Assembly: GCF_902705885.1 (NCBI RefSeq)
Contig: NZ_CACSIP010000002.1
Location: forward strand, 1-56,469
DNA length: 56,469 bases
From: Mycolicibacterium austroafricanum
GTDB lineage: Bacteria > Actinomycetota > Actinomycetes > Mycobacteriales > Mycobacteriaceae
Direction of reading: 5' to 3'
Shown: one piece after another, positions 45,765 to 53,064 of the stretch
Layout: each line of letters opens with the position of its first letter
Position numbering within the stretch: position 1 is the first letter of the stretch
Made by a program: the position numbers and the translations under genes
The notes under the pieces: model-generated
Told to the model about the DNA's origin: nothing
The model's input: the letters and a program-made list of their open reading frames with translations, nothing else
The model's database searches: none

Positions 45765-45780
45765 AGATAAACACGTATCT
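45765..45780. promoter_or_regulatory. Inverted repeat upstream of the ACAD operon
   Basis: AGATA and TATCT form an inverted repeat with a 6-base spacer directly before the ATG of the 44484 gene, in the divergent gap to the SDR at 45908. It differs from the IclR-type palindrome. Confidence 0.35.
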
Positions 45781-45807
45781 GTTTGGGCAGCAAGCGTAGT
45801 CGCGCTA

Positions 45808-45829
45808 CTGGCGGAAAGTCTCCCGCCAG
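45808..45829. promoter_or_regulatory. Perfect 7-bp stem hairpin
   Basis: CTGGCGG and CCGCCAG form a perfect stem around AAAGTCTC. The right-hand 13 bases of the upper part, GGCGGAAAGTCTC (45810-45822), recur exactly at 46790-46802, just after the following SDR gene. Confidence 0.5.
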
Positions 45830-45907
45830 CCGGTCGGTGCCTTGCTCACGGATGCAGATGGCTATAAGCATGTCGAGTGCGCCCAACCGGGTTCAGGAGA
45901 GAGAAAG

Positions 45908-46783
45908 GTGAAGGCGCGTATGGACAGATCGCCGTACCGGACCGACCGTTCGTTGCGCGGCCGCGTTGTCGTGGTGTCGGGTGCTAGTCGCGGAATCGGG
46001 CGCGATATCGCGATCCGGGCCGGGGCTGATGGCGCCAACGTGGCGCTGCTCGCCAAGACGGACACTCCGAATCCGAAGATCGCGGGCACTCTCGCCGAGA
46101 CTGCAAGCGCAGTGCGCAGTGCCGGCGGCCAGCCGTTGGCGATCACCTGTGACGTTCGCGATCCTGACAGCGTCGCCGGCGCCGTCCAAGAGATCGTCGC
46201 CGCCTTCGGCGCCGTCGACGTCCTGGTCAACAACGCCGGGGCGCTAGATCTGCGGTTGACATCCGCGCTACCACCGAAGAGCTTCCGCCGCCTGCTGGCC
46301 GTCAACGTCGAGGGTCCATATGCGCTGGTGCACAGCGCGTTACCGCACCTGAGAAGGTCTTCCAACGCGCACATCGTCAACGTCTCGCCGCCCTTGAACC
46401 TCTCGCCTGCGTGGCTGTCTCCTCATGTCGCCCACACCGTGGGCAAGTACGCGGAGAGCCTGCTCACGCTGGGTTGGGCGGCTGAGTTCGCGTCAATCCC
46501 GATCGCCGTGAACTCCTTGTGGCCGGAGACCACCGTGGCGAGCACCGGGATGATGGCTGCGATGGGCGAGGACGTGGTGCGTTCTCAGGCCCGTAGCACC
46601 CAGATCATGGCCGACGCCGCACACGCGCTGGTGACGCGGCCAGCTGCCGAGCACACGGGACAGTTCCTGACTGATGCCGAAGTCCTACGGGCCGAGGGTA
46701 TCGAGGATCTTTGTGCCTACCGGTTAGCAGCCTGCGACGAAGACCTGACCCCCAACTTCTACCTCGCCGCGGCGCCGTTGTAA
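45908..46783 (+). CDS. HSDL2-like SDR with His in place of the catalytic Tyr
   Basis: A 291-residue SDR similar to hydroxysteroid dehydrogenase-like protein 2: VSGASRGIGRDIA, VLLAKTD-like NVALLAKTDTPNPKI, NNAGALDLR and NVSPPLNLSPAWL. At the catalytic Tyr-x3-Lys position stands His176-T-V-G-Lys180, so the essential Tyr is changed. I prefer GTG 45908, which follows AGGAGAG; ATG 45920 is possible. It is divergent from the ACAD gene at 44484. Confidence 0.88.
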   Translation: MKARMDRSPYRTDRSLRGRVVVVSGASRGIGRDIAIRAGADGANVALLAKTDTPNPKIAGTLAETASAVRSAGGQPLAITCDVRDPDSVAGAVQEIVAAFGAVDVLVNNAGALDLRLTSALPPKSFRRLLAVNVEGPYALVHSALPHLRRSSNAHIVNVSPPLNLSPAWLSPHVAHTVGKYAESLLTLGWAAEFASIPIAVNSLWPETTVASTGMMAAMGEDVVRSQARSTQIMADAAHALVTRPAAEHTGQFLTDAEVLRAEGIEDLCAYRLAACDEDLTPNFYLAAAPL

Positions 46784-46789
46784 CTCCGG

Positions 46790-46802
46790 GCGGAAAGTCT
46801 CG
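46790..46802 (+). repeat. Second copy of GGCGGAAAGTCTC
   Basis: An exact 13-base copy of 45810-45822, beginning 7 bases after the stop of the SDR gene. The two copies flank the gene in direct orientation, 980 bases apart. Confidence 0.6.
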
Positions 46803-47144
46803 CTCCGTGATGGGCTGGCGCAGTCGGACTGCTGGGTTTCCCGGCTTTCCTGGTAGTCGAATTGGGCCTGTCGGCGGCCGGCCAGTGGGTGACGGGTCGC
46901 GGTGGCCGGCTCCCAGCGCCACGCCTGCTGTGCCACAGCGTTGTCCATGCTTGTGCCCAGGGGCAGTGCAACGGTAGGTCCGGGGCTGGTCGTCGGTGTG
47001 GGCGATCGCTGCGCACAAGACGCCGGGGTGAGCGAAGCGACGGGGGATGCCCAGGCTCAGTTCGCGCTGGGGCGGCCTTCGGGACCACGTGATCTCCGGG
47101 AAGCGTGCCCGCGGGCTGTTGTGAACACCCTCAAGTCTGTCAGT

Positions 47145-47414
47145 TCATCGATGGATCGAGGCTGAGGCGGTGGCGTGGCCTGCACCCGGCGTCTTTCGGA
47201 CCTGCAACGCCGTAGGTGTTCTGGCAAACAACGTTGTGGAACTCAGTAGCTGGCCGATACACGTCGGGGCGCCCACGGGTGCGCTCTGGCAGGTGAGGTC
47301 CAGCATCGGCCACTCGCCCCCCTCGGTCGCCACGATCGGCCACTGAGATATCCCTGGACAGAACGAAATCACCAGCATCGCCCGGTCGTCTTGCGGATCG
47401 TCATAGCAGTTCAT
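47145..47414 (-). CDS. Uncertain hypothetical ORF
   Basis: 89 codons with an acidic start, three Cys and a Ser/Thr/Ala-rich end. There is no clear ribosome binding site, no signal peptide and no known motif. It could be a small gene, a degraded gene end or chance. Confidence 0.22.
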   Translation of the reverse strand: MNCYDDPQDDRAMLVISFCPGISQWPIVATEGGEWPMLDLTCQSAPVGAPTCIGQLLSSTTLFARTPTALQVRKTPGAGHATASASIHR

Positions 47415-47453
47415 CGCGCTCTAACTGTACCTAGTGTGATTTAGACCGCACCG

Positions 47454-47482
47454 TTGTGATATTACTAGCAGTAATGTATTTT
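47454..47482 (+). promoter_or_regulatory. iclR promoter with operator in the spacer
   Basis: TTGTGA at 47454-47459 and TATTTT at 47477-47482 are 17 bases apart and form a plausible sigma-A promoter. The whole palindrome ATTACTAGCAGTAAT (47461-47475) fills the spacer. This is a classical site for autorepression. It differs at one arm position from the copy at 38666-38680. Confidence 0.68.
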
Positions 47483-47529
47483 CGGTAGACGCCGCGGTGG
47501 TCAGGCGGTGATGTGAGACGGAGGTAAGG

Positions 47530-48285
47530 ATGTCTGCACAACTTCAGGACTGCCCCCCGGCGGCCGGGATCGACCGAGTCGATCTCATCCTCAACGCCTT
47601 CACGGGCCCAGGTCAGCTAACATTGGCGCAGATCGCACGCCGGACCGGGGTGCCGCGCTCTTCGGTGCACAGGATGCTGGAACGGCTTGTTCACCTGGGC
47701 TGGCTGAGTCGTAGCGGCCACCAGTACAGGCTGGGGCTGCGACTATTCGAGCTGGGAACCCTGGCGGTCCAGCAGGACCGCCTACATGCCGCGGCCCTTC
47801 CGTATCTACGAGAGTTGCGACGGCTGACCGGTCACACTGTTCATCTTGCGATCCTGGATGGCGACCAGGTCATCTACCTGGAGAAGATGGACGGGTCGTT
47901 CGGTGTTGACATTGACACTCGAACGGGCGGTCGCCGGTCTGCGGCGACAACCAGCGTTGGAAAGGTGCTGGTAGCCAACGCAGTCGGAGCAGCAAGCGGA
48001 CTGGGGGCGCCGCCGGACGGGCGACTGCCCGACGCCGAGAGCGCTCGGAGCCGCCGCGAGCATGCGGCAATACGCCTGCACGGCATCGCCTTCGACCGCG
48101 AGGAGACGATGCCGCGAATGGGCTGTGTCGGTGCGCCCGTGGGGTTCAAACGCGATGTCGTCGCGGCGATTTCGATCTCTGGACCGGTAGAAAGACTTGC
48201 GATGGACGGCAAGACGATCAACCTGGTCCGCCTCACGGGCTCACAGATCTACAGCAAGCTGGGGCGCCGGCAGCTTGCGATCTGA
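47530..48285 (+). CDS. IclR family transcriptional regulator
   Basis: A 251-residue IclR protein. The winged HTH LTLAQIARRTGVPRSSVHRM, with LERLVHLGWL, spans about residues 30-60. The GAF-like effector domain follows (YLEKMDGSFGVDIDTRTGGR, CVGAPVGFKRDVVAAISISGP). ATG 47530 is preceded by GGAGGTAAGG. It heads an operon with a Cys-rich small protein, a ferredoxin, an HsaB-like flavin reductase and a CoA ligase. The palindrome in its promoter and at 38666 probably is its binding site. Confidence 0.92.
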   Translation: MSAQLQDCPPAAGIDRVDLILNAFTGPGQLTLAQIARRTGVPRSSVHRMLERLVHLGWLSRSGHQYRLGLRLFELGTLAVQQDRLHAAALPYLRELRRLTGHTVHLAILDGDQVIYLEKMDGSFGVDIDTRTGGRRSAATTSVGKVLVANAVGAASGLGAPPDGRLPDAESARSRREHAAIRLHGIAFDREETMPRMGCVGAPVGFKRDVVAAISISGPVERLAMDGKTINLVRLTGSQIYSKLGRRQLAI

Positions 48286-48351
48286 TTCCACGCTGTGCCG
48301 GCACGCGATCGACCGCGGCGGCGATCAGGTCCTGAAATCGAACGGTCAGTA

Positions 48352-48615
48352 ATGCAAAGGGTCTCATGTCAGCTATGTCAGAACATGGTTCTTGTGGAAC
48401 GACACACCGAGCATCAGATCAGTATCCAGTGGCTGGAGGACGCCGAGACTGTATGCCTGGAATTCGCGCGGCGAGCCGGCTGCGGCGAGCACAGTCCGAA
48501 TGTCGTCGCCTGCGCGGCCCTGCGGCTCACGATCGCGCAGGAGGTCACGCGCAATGCCATCGGCATCACCCCCAGGACACATCCGCCCACGCCCACCGCT
48601 GGAGGGGCGTCGTGA
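48352..48615 (+). CDS. Small Cys-containing protein of unknown function
   Basis: An 87-residue protein (MQRVSCQLCQNMVLVERHTE...) with a CxxC pair in SCQLCQN and further cysteines in VCLEFA, AGCGEH and VVACAAL. The second half is helical, ending in a Pro/Thr-rich tail. A CxxC pair plus three Cys could bind metal. A longer start at GTG 48295 is possible. It lies between iclR and the ferredoxin gene, so a redox or assembly role for the same oxygenase is a guess. Confidence 0.6.
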   Translation: MQRVSCQLCQNMVLVERHTEHQISIQWLEDAETVCLEFARRAGCGEHSPNVVACAALRLTIAQEVTRNAIGITPRTHPPTPTAGGAS

Positions 48616-48670
48616 TCGGACTCCAGCATTGGGGCGTGATGGCGGTGCGCCAGAGCGGAGGATGTCGACT

Positions 48671-48958
48671 GTGACGGATGCTGAGTGCAGCGTTACCGTC
48701 CGACTGGCGGGTGCAGAGTCGACCGCACCATGGCCCAGGGACACAGTGCTTTTGGACGCGCTGACACAGGCGGGTATTGATGTACCGTTCTCCTGCCGCG
48801 AAGGTTCTTGCTGTGTCTGCGTGTGTCGTGTCCTGGATGGGCGTGTCACGATGCCTGGCGAGAACGCGCTTGAACAATCCGACATCGCGGACGGCTATAT
48901 CCTCGCCTGTCAATCGCTTCCAGATTCCGACACGATATCCGTCACCTACGATGACTAG
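48671..48958 (+). CDS. Plant-type [2Fe-2S] ferredoxin
   Basis: A 95-residue ferredoxin with the four cluster cysteines: FSCREGSCCVC gives C-x4-C-x2-C, and the last is in ILACQSL. One extra Cys lies in CVC. The GTG at 48671 follows GGAGG by 9 bases; ATG 48662 is also in frame. It has no reductase domain, unlike KshB-type reductases, so it would be a separate electron carrier for an oxygenase. Its stop overlaps the flavin reductase gene by 8 bases. Confidence 0.92.
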   Translation: MTDAECSVTVRLAGAESTAPWPRDTVLLDALTQAGIDVPFSCREGSCCVCVCRVLDGRVTMPGENALEQSDIADGYILACQSLPDSDTISVTYDD

Positions 48959-49481
48959 CGGCCAGCAGGGGGCGGAATCGGTGCCCCGTCGCTTCTCGAG
49001 TGCGGAGATCAAGTCGGCCTTCGGTCACTTCAGCACCGGAGTGACCATCATTACAGGCCAATCAGACGGCATGCCACAGGGGTTCACCTGTCAGTCGTTC
49101 GTGGCGCTGTCCATGGATCCCACCTACATCGGGTTCTGTCCGGGACGCTCGTCGACGAGTTGGCCCCGGATCCGGCCGTCCGGCGCGGTCTGCATCAACA
49201 TCCTCGCCAGTGATCAGGAGCCATTGTGCCGCACATTCGCCGATCGGCGTCAGGACCGGTTTGCGCACGTGCTCTGGCGACCCGGGCGTAACGGGGCACC
49301 CGCGTTCGATGGTGTGCTGGCGCGGATCGAGGCGAATGTGGTCAACGAGATAGAAGCCGGTGACCACACCATCGTGGTCGCGGAACCGACCGAGTTCTGG
49401 GTGAGCCCGGCGCGTTCGCCGTTGCTCTACTACCGCGGCGCCTTCGGGTGTCCACACGATGCGACCGGCGTCGGCGCCTGA
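48951..49481 (+). CDS. HsaB-like flavin reductase
   Basis: A 176-residue flavin reductase domain protein that would supply reduced FMN/FAD to a two-component monooxygenase. GHFSTGVTIITG, GFTCQSFVALSMDP and SPLLYYRGAFG match HsaB, the reductase of the 3-HSA hydroxylase in steroid ring degradation. The oxygenase partner (HsaA type) is not within the window. It overlaps the ferredoxin gene by 8 bases. Confidence 0.9.
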   Translation: MTSGQQGAESVPRRFSSAEIKSAFGHFSTGVTIITGQSDGMPQGFTCQSFVALSMDPTYIGFCPGRSSTSWPRIRPSGAVCINILASDQEPLCRTFADRRQDRFAHVLWRPGRNGAPAFDGVLARIEANVVNEIEAGDHTIVVAEPTEFWVSPARSPLLYYRGAFGCPHDATGVGA

Positions 49482-49543
49482 CGTTCCGCCGGTCCGCCCG
49501 TCGTGATACCGACGAACACCTTATGAGTTGCGAAGGAGCAATA

Positions 49544-51136
49544 ATGCTGGTCCCGACAAGACCATCAGACGCCGACCACCGTCGTGCCGGGTTCTGGGAG
49601 GACCGGACGTTGTCGTCGTTCCTCGCCGAGGCCGCTGACCTGCACCCGGATGCCATCGCTGTCAGCGACGGCGTGCGTCCTTTCAGCTACCGGGAGTTGC
49701 GCGATCGTGCTGCTGGGCTGGCATCTGCGCTACCGGAGTACAGGGTGCGGGCCCACGACGTGGTGACGGTATTTCTGCCGAACTGGCCCGAGGCCGTCGA
49801 GGTGATCCACGGCGCCACCTGGGCCGGTTGCGTCATCAATCCAGTGGTGACCACATATCGGCACGCCGAACTGTCGTTCATTCTCCAACAATCCGGAACC
49901 CGTGCCATCTTCATTCCGCATGTGTTCCGCGGATTCGACTACGTCGCGATGCTCGACGAGATGGTGACCGGGATGGTCGACCCGCCGACGGTGATTGTGG
50001 TTCGTCCGCAAGGCGAATTGCCGCCAGGGTTTGTCAGCTTCGACGAACTCTTGGGGCGGCAACCGATTGCGGCGCCGATCGGCAGCCCTTCGGACATCTG
50101 CCTCCTGCTGTACACGTCGGGTACTACGTCGGAGCCCAAAGGTGTTCTGCACAGCCATCAGACTGTGATCTGGGAGATGCGGTCGATAATCCGCGAGTTG
50201 GGGCTTCGTCATGAGGGTGACCGCACGTTCATGGCGTCACCGGTCGGCCATCTGACCGGAATCGTCTACGGTGTCTACCTTCCCACGCTGCTGCAGCAAA
50301 GCGTATCCCTGCTCGATGTGTGGGAACCGGACGCCGCGGTCGACATCATCGAGCGTGACGCATGCCGGATCAGCCTCGGCGCCACACCATTCCTGCGCGG
50401 CCTGACCGTCGCTTACACCCGGCGAGGGATGCCCTCGAGCCTGCGCATCTTCCTGTGCGGCGGCGCCGATGTCCCGCCCGACCTCGTGGTCGAGGCTTCC
50501 GGGGTCCTAGACGCGGTGGTGACGCGGACCTATGGCTCCAGTGAGTTGCCGACCTACAGCGTCTCAGGGGCTGCGGCCCCGATCGATCGCAGGGCCTGCA
50601 CCGACGGGCTACCCATCTACCCGGCGGAGGGCTACCTGATCAATGAGCGCGATGGTGTCGGCGAACTAGCCGTGCGGGGTCCCGAGCTATTCCTCGGCTA
50701 TCTCAACAGTGCCTTGAACGAGGCGGCGTTCACCGTCGACGGATATTTCAGAACGGGCGATCTCGTGGAGATCGACGACGCCGGTGCGCTGACGGTTCGC
50801 GGCAGAGTGAAGGACATCATTGTCCGAGGCGGTGAGAACATCAGCGCACTCGAGGTCGAGACCCACTTGAGGGAGCACGACGCGATCGAGGACGTGGCAG
50901 TAGTCGGCTATCCCGATGACACGATGGGTGAACGTGTCGGGGCGTTCCTGGTGCTCCGGCCGGGTACGGCGCCGGCAGGTGCACCCTCGACCGAGAACAT
51001 CGGCGCATTCCTTCGGGTTCGCGGTCTAGCCGCGCACAAGCGCCCGGAGACGATCGAGATCGTCGCGGAGCTGCCCCGCACCGCCAGCGGCAAAGTGCAG
51101 AAGCAACTGCTGAGACAGCGGTTATCAAGCCAATAG
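49544..51136 (+). CDS. Acyl-CoA ligase (AMP-forming)
   Basis: A 530-residue class I adenylate-forming enzyme. LLYTSGTTSEPKGVLHSH, RTYGSSELP, YFRTGDLVEID, GRVKDIIVRGGENIS and the catalytic lysine in PRTASGKVQKQLL are all present. The start is ATG 49544 after AAGGAG; the open frame upstream to 49448 is not homologous. It probably loads CoA on a carboxylic acid from ring or side-chain cleavage, in the iclR operon. Confidence 0.94.
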   Translation: MLVPTRPSDADHRRAGFWEDRTLSSFLAEAADLHPDAIAVSDGVRPFSYRELRDRAAGLASALPEYRVRAHDVVTVFLPNWPEAVEVIHGATWAGCVINPVVTTYRHAELSFILQQSGTRAIFIPHVFRGFDYVAMLDEMVTGMVDPPTVIVVRPQGELPPGFVSFDELLGRQPIAAPIGSPSDICLLLYTSGTTSEPKGVLHSHQTVIWEMRSIIRELGLRHEGDRTFMASPVGHLTGIVYGVYLPTLLQQSVSLLDVWEPDAAVDIIERDACRISLGATPFLRGLTVAYTRRGMPSSLRIFLCGGADVPPDLVVEASGVLDAVVTRTYGSSELPTYSVSGAAAPIDRRACTDGLPIYPAEGYLINERDGVGELAVRGPELFLGYLNSALNEAAFTVDGYFRTGDLVEIDDAGALTVRGRVKDIIVRGGENISALEVETHLREHDAIEDVAVVGYPDDTMGERVGAFLVLRPGTAPAGAPSTENIGAFLRVRGLAAHKRPETIEIVAELPRTASGKVQKQLLRQRLSSQ

Positions 51137-51165
51137 CGGGATACGGCCCGGACATCGAGTTGCCA

Positions 51166-51855
51166 CTAGCGGATCCGGCCGGCGTTCGGCGGCACGTCCG
51201 AGTCGTCATCGACTCTGTCGGAGAACATCGGTGCCTCAAACCACTCGGGGAGAGCCGTTGGCTTCGAATACCGTTCGGCTGCGAGATCGATGTCCTTCAA
51301 CAGTTCGATCGCCAACGTGCGTTCGGCGGCGTAGTAGCGCTCCGACCAGCGCAGCGCGACCCATACATAGGCGAAATACGGGTCATTCGCTGCGAATTGG
51401 GCGTAGTGCGCAGCCTGGCGCGATTGCAGGTCGGCCCTCTCGATGTGCTCGACCAACATGGACTTCAGGATCTCCGGCTGATTGAAATGACCAAGCATGA
51501 CCCGCATCAGCATCGGGTGTTTCAGCACCGGTCGCTCGACGGGAGCGTTCTGCGACCAGCCGGCCAACGCCCGTTCACCGGCGGCGGTGATGCGGTACAG
51601 CCGCCTGTTGCGCGCATTTGTCTCGTCAGGCAAAGCATCGCGTGAACTGACGAGCCCCAGTTTCTCGAGACGCTTGAGCTCTGTGTAGACCTGGCTGAAG
51701 GATGGGCTGAGATTGAAGAATCCCGGGCCGAAGTCGGCCCATTTTTTCACCTGATACCCGGAAAGCTCCTTGCTGTAGGACACAATACCGAGAACGGTCC
51801 ACCCATTGGGGTTCAGTGACGGGTGGTCATCAGCTTCGGGGGCCGCTTCACTCAT
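51166..51855 (-). CDS. PadR family transcriptional regulator
   Basis: A 229-residue winged-helix protein. NGWTVLGIVSYSKELSGYQVK, QVYTELKRLEKLGLVSSR and RRLYRITAAGERALAGW are the PadR signature; the long helical C-terminus fits PadR group members with Vir-like effector domains. The start ATG at 51855 lies within a palindrome (51854-51867), which suggests autoregulation. It converges with the CoA ligase gene. Confidence 0.9.
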   Translation of the reverse strand: MSEAAPEADDHPSLNPNGWTVLGIVSYSKELSGYQVKKWADFGPGFFNLSPSFSQVYTELKRLEKLGLVSSRDALPDETNARNRRLYRITAAGERALAGWSQNAPVERPVLKHPMLMRVMLGHFNQPEILKSMLVEHIERADLQSRQAAHYAQFAANDPYFAYVWVALRWSERYYAAERTLAIELLKDIDLAAERYSKPTALPEWFEAPMFSDRVDDDSDVPPNAGRIR

Positions 51856-51867
51856 TATCGGAATAAT
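51854..51867. promoter_or_regulatory. Palindrome overlapping the padR start
   Basis: ATTAT and ATAAT form an inverted repeat around CGGA, covering the ATG of the PadR gene. A PadR dimer bound here would block its own translation start region. Confidence 0.45.
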
Positions 51868-52001
51868 ACACCAGTACCTGATCACCAGAGTTGACAGTGC
51901 CTTGGAACGGATCCTTCATTCGCCTGTGGATTCGACCAAACCCGCCGTGTGACCAGTGCTGAGAAAAGGCGATTCTTCCTCGCTGAGGCTTAGTGAAGCA
52001 C

Positions 52002-52865
52002 TCACTCCACCGGTCGTGACAAGAACTCGATCACCAGCCTTTCGAAGGCCTCCTTGCGTTCGATCTGTGCCCAATGGCCGCATCGGGAGAAGACATGCAA
52101 CTCGGCGTTCGGCAGCTGGCGGAATGGAAACAGGCCCCCTTCGAATGGGAGCATCCGGTCATCGCGGCCCCAGACGATGAGGGTGGAGGTGTGCAGGTCT
52201 TTCGCTCGTGCCCACAATGGGGGCAGGGTGTTGAGGTCGGGGTCGTTGAAGGTGGCGAATATCGCCGCCGTGTTCTCGATCGCACCCGGGCGCAATGCGT
52301 TGGTCATCCGCTCATCAAGGAGCTCGTCGGTGATCAGGGCTGGGTCGCTGACCATGGTGTCGACCCAGGCCGCCATCCGCGGCCGGGTGGGATCGGCAAG
52401 GAATTCGAACAACCGTCGAGCGCCCTCACTGACCGCGGGCGAGAACGTGTTGACTGCTAGGCCGCCGGGTCCCATGAGAACCAGGCGCCGCACCCGCTCG
52501 GGGTGGGCGAGCGCGAACTCGGTCGCGACATTGCCCCCCATCGAGTTTCCGATGATATCGATTGCGGGAATCTGCAGCTCGTCGAGAAACCAGCGCACCG
52601 CATCTGCTGCGACTCGGGAATACGCGTCCTCCCAGACAACAGCCGGACTCGCCCCAAATCCGGGCATGTCCGGGCACAGCGTGCGAAAAGTCCGCGCAAA
52701 TACCGGAATGTTTCCGGAGAAATTGGACCAGGCGCTGACACCGGGTCCTGATCCGTGCAGAAAAAGAATCGGCGCGCCATTTCCGGCGTCGTGATAGTGC
52801 AGGTCGTATTCGCCACTTATTCGGCGACTGCTGTTCGCGTGAGTAATCGTATCTTGCATATCCAC
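52002..52865 (-). CDS. HsaD-like alpha/beta hydrolase (meta-cleavage product hydrolase)
   Basis: A 287-residue alpha/beta hydrolase. FLHGSGPGVSAWSNFSGNI is the oxyanion region typical of C-C hydrolases, GNSMGG carries the nucleophile Ser (about 108), WGRDDRM the Asp and CGHWAQIE the His. Such enzymes open the product of catechol meta-cleavage. GTG 52865 follows GGAG by 7 bases; ATG 52859 is also possible. It is divergent from the OYE gene. Confidence 0.9.
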   Translation of the reverse strand: MDMQDTITHANSSRRISGEYDLHYHDAGNGAPILFLHGSGPGVSAWSNFSGNIPVFARTFRTLCPDMPGFGASPAVVWEDAYSRVAADAVRWFLDELQIPAIDIIGNSMGGNVATEFALAHPERVRRLVLMGPGGLAVNTFSPAVSEGARRLFEFLADPTRPRMAAWVDTMVSDPALITDELLDERMTNALRPGAIENTAAIFATFNDPDLNTLPPLWARAKDLHTSTLIVWGRDDRMLPFEGGLFPFRQLPNAELHVFSRCGHWAQIERKEAFERLVIEFLSRPVE

Positions 52866-53064
52866 TGGTGCGCTCCAGAGATCGTTCGCTGTCGAGTAAA
52901 AGCTACCCATTCTGACACCACAGGGAAAGGGGTTCCCGTTCAGCGGATGAGTCGTTCCGCCCACCGGGAACAGCATTGTTCTTGGTGGGCGGCCCACCGC
53001 ACGCTACGAAGCCAGGCCTGTGCGCGGCTCGCCTCGGTCCGGAGAAAAAGAAGGAATCCAGCAA

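Larger units (their letters stand above)
46784..47529. other. Gene-poor region with repeat copy and iclR promoter
   Basis: 746 bases without a convincing gene. It holds the repeat GGCGGAAAGTCTC (46790-46802), an 89-codon open frame on the minus strand (47145-47414, starting MNCYDDPQDDRAMLV) that resembles nothing known to me, and the iclR promoter/operator at 47454-47482. A second minus frame at 46724-46948 overlaps the SDR end and is probably chance. Confidence 0.5.

Noticed and set aside
46724..46948. Minus-strand frame MDNAVAQQAWRWEPATATRH...
   Set aside because: Overlaps the end of the SDR gene, basic and low-complexity at its end, no start signal.
52923..52937. GGGAA-AGGGG-TTCCC inverted repeat before the OYE gene
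   Set aside because: Arms of five G/C-rich bases are expected by chance; no relation to the other palindromes.
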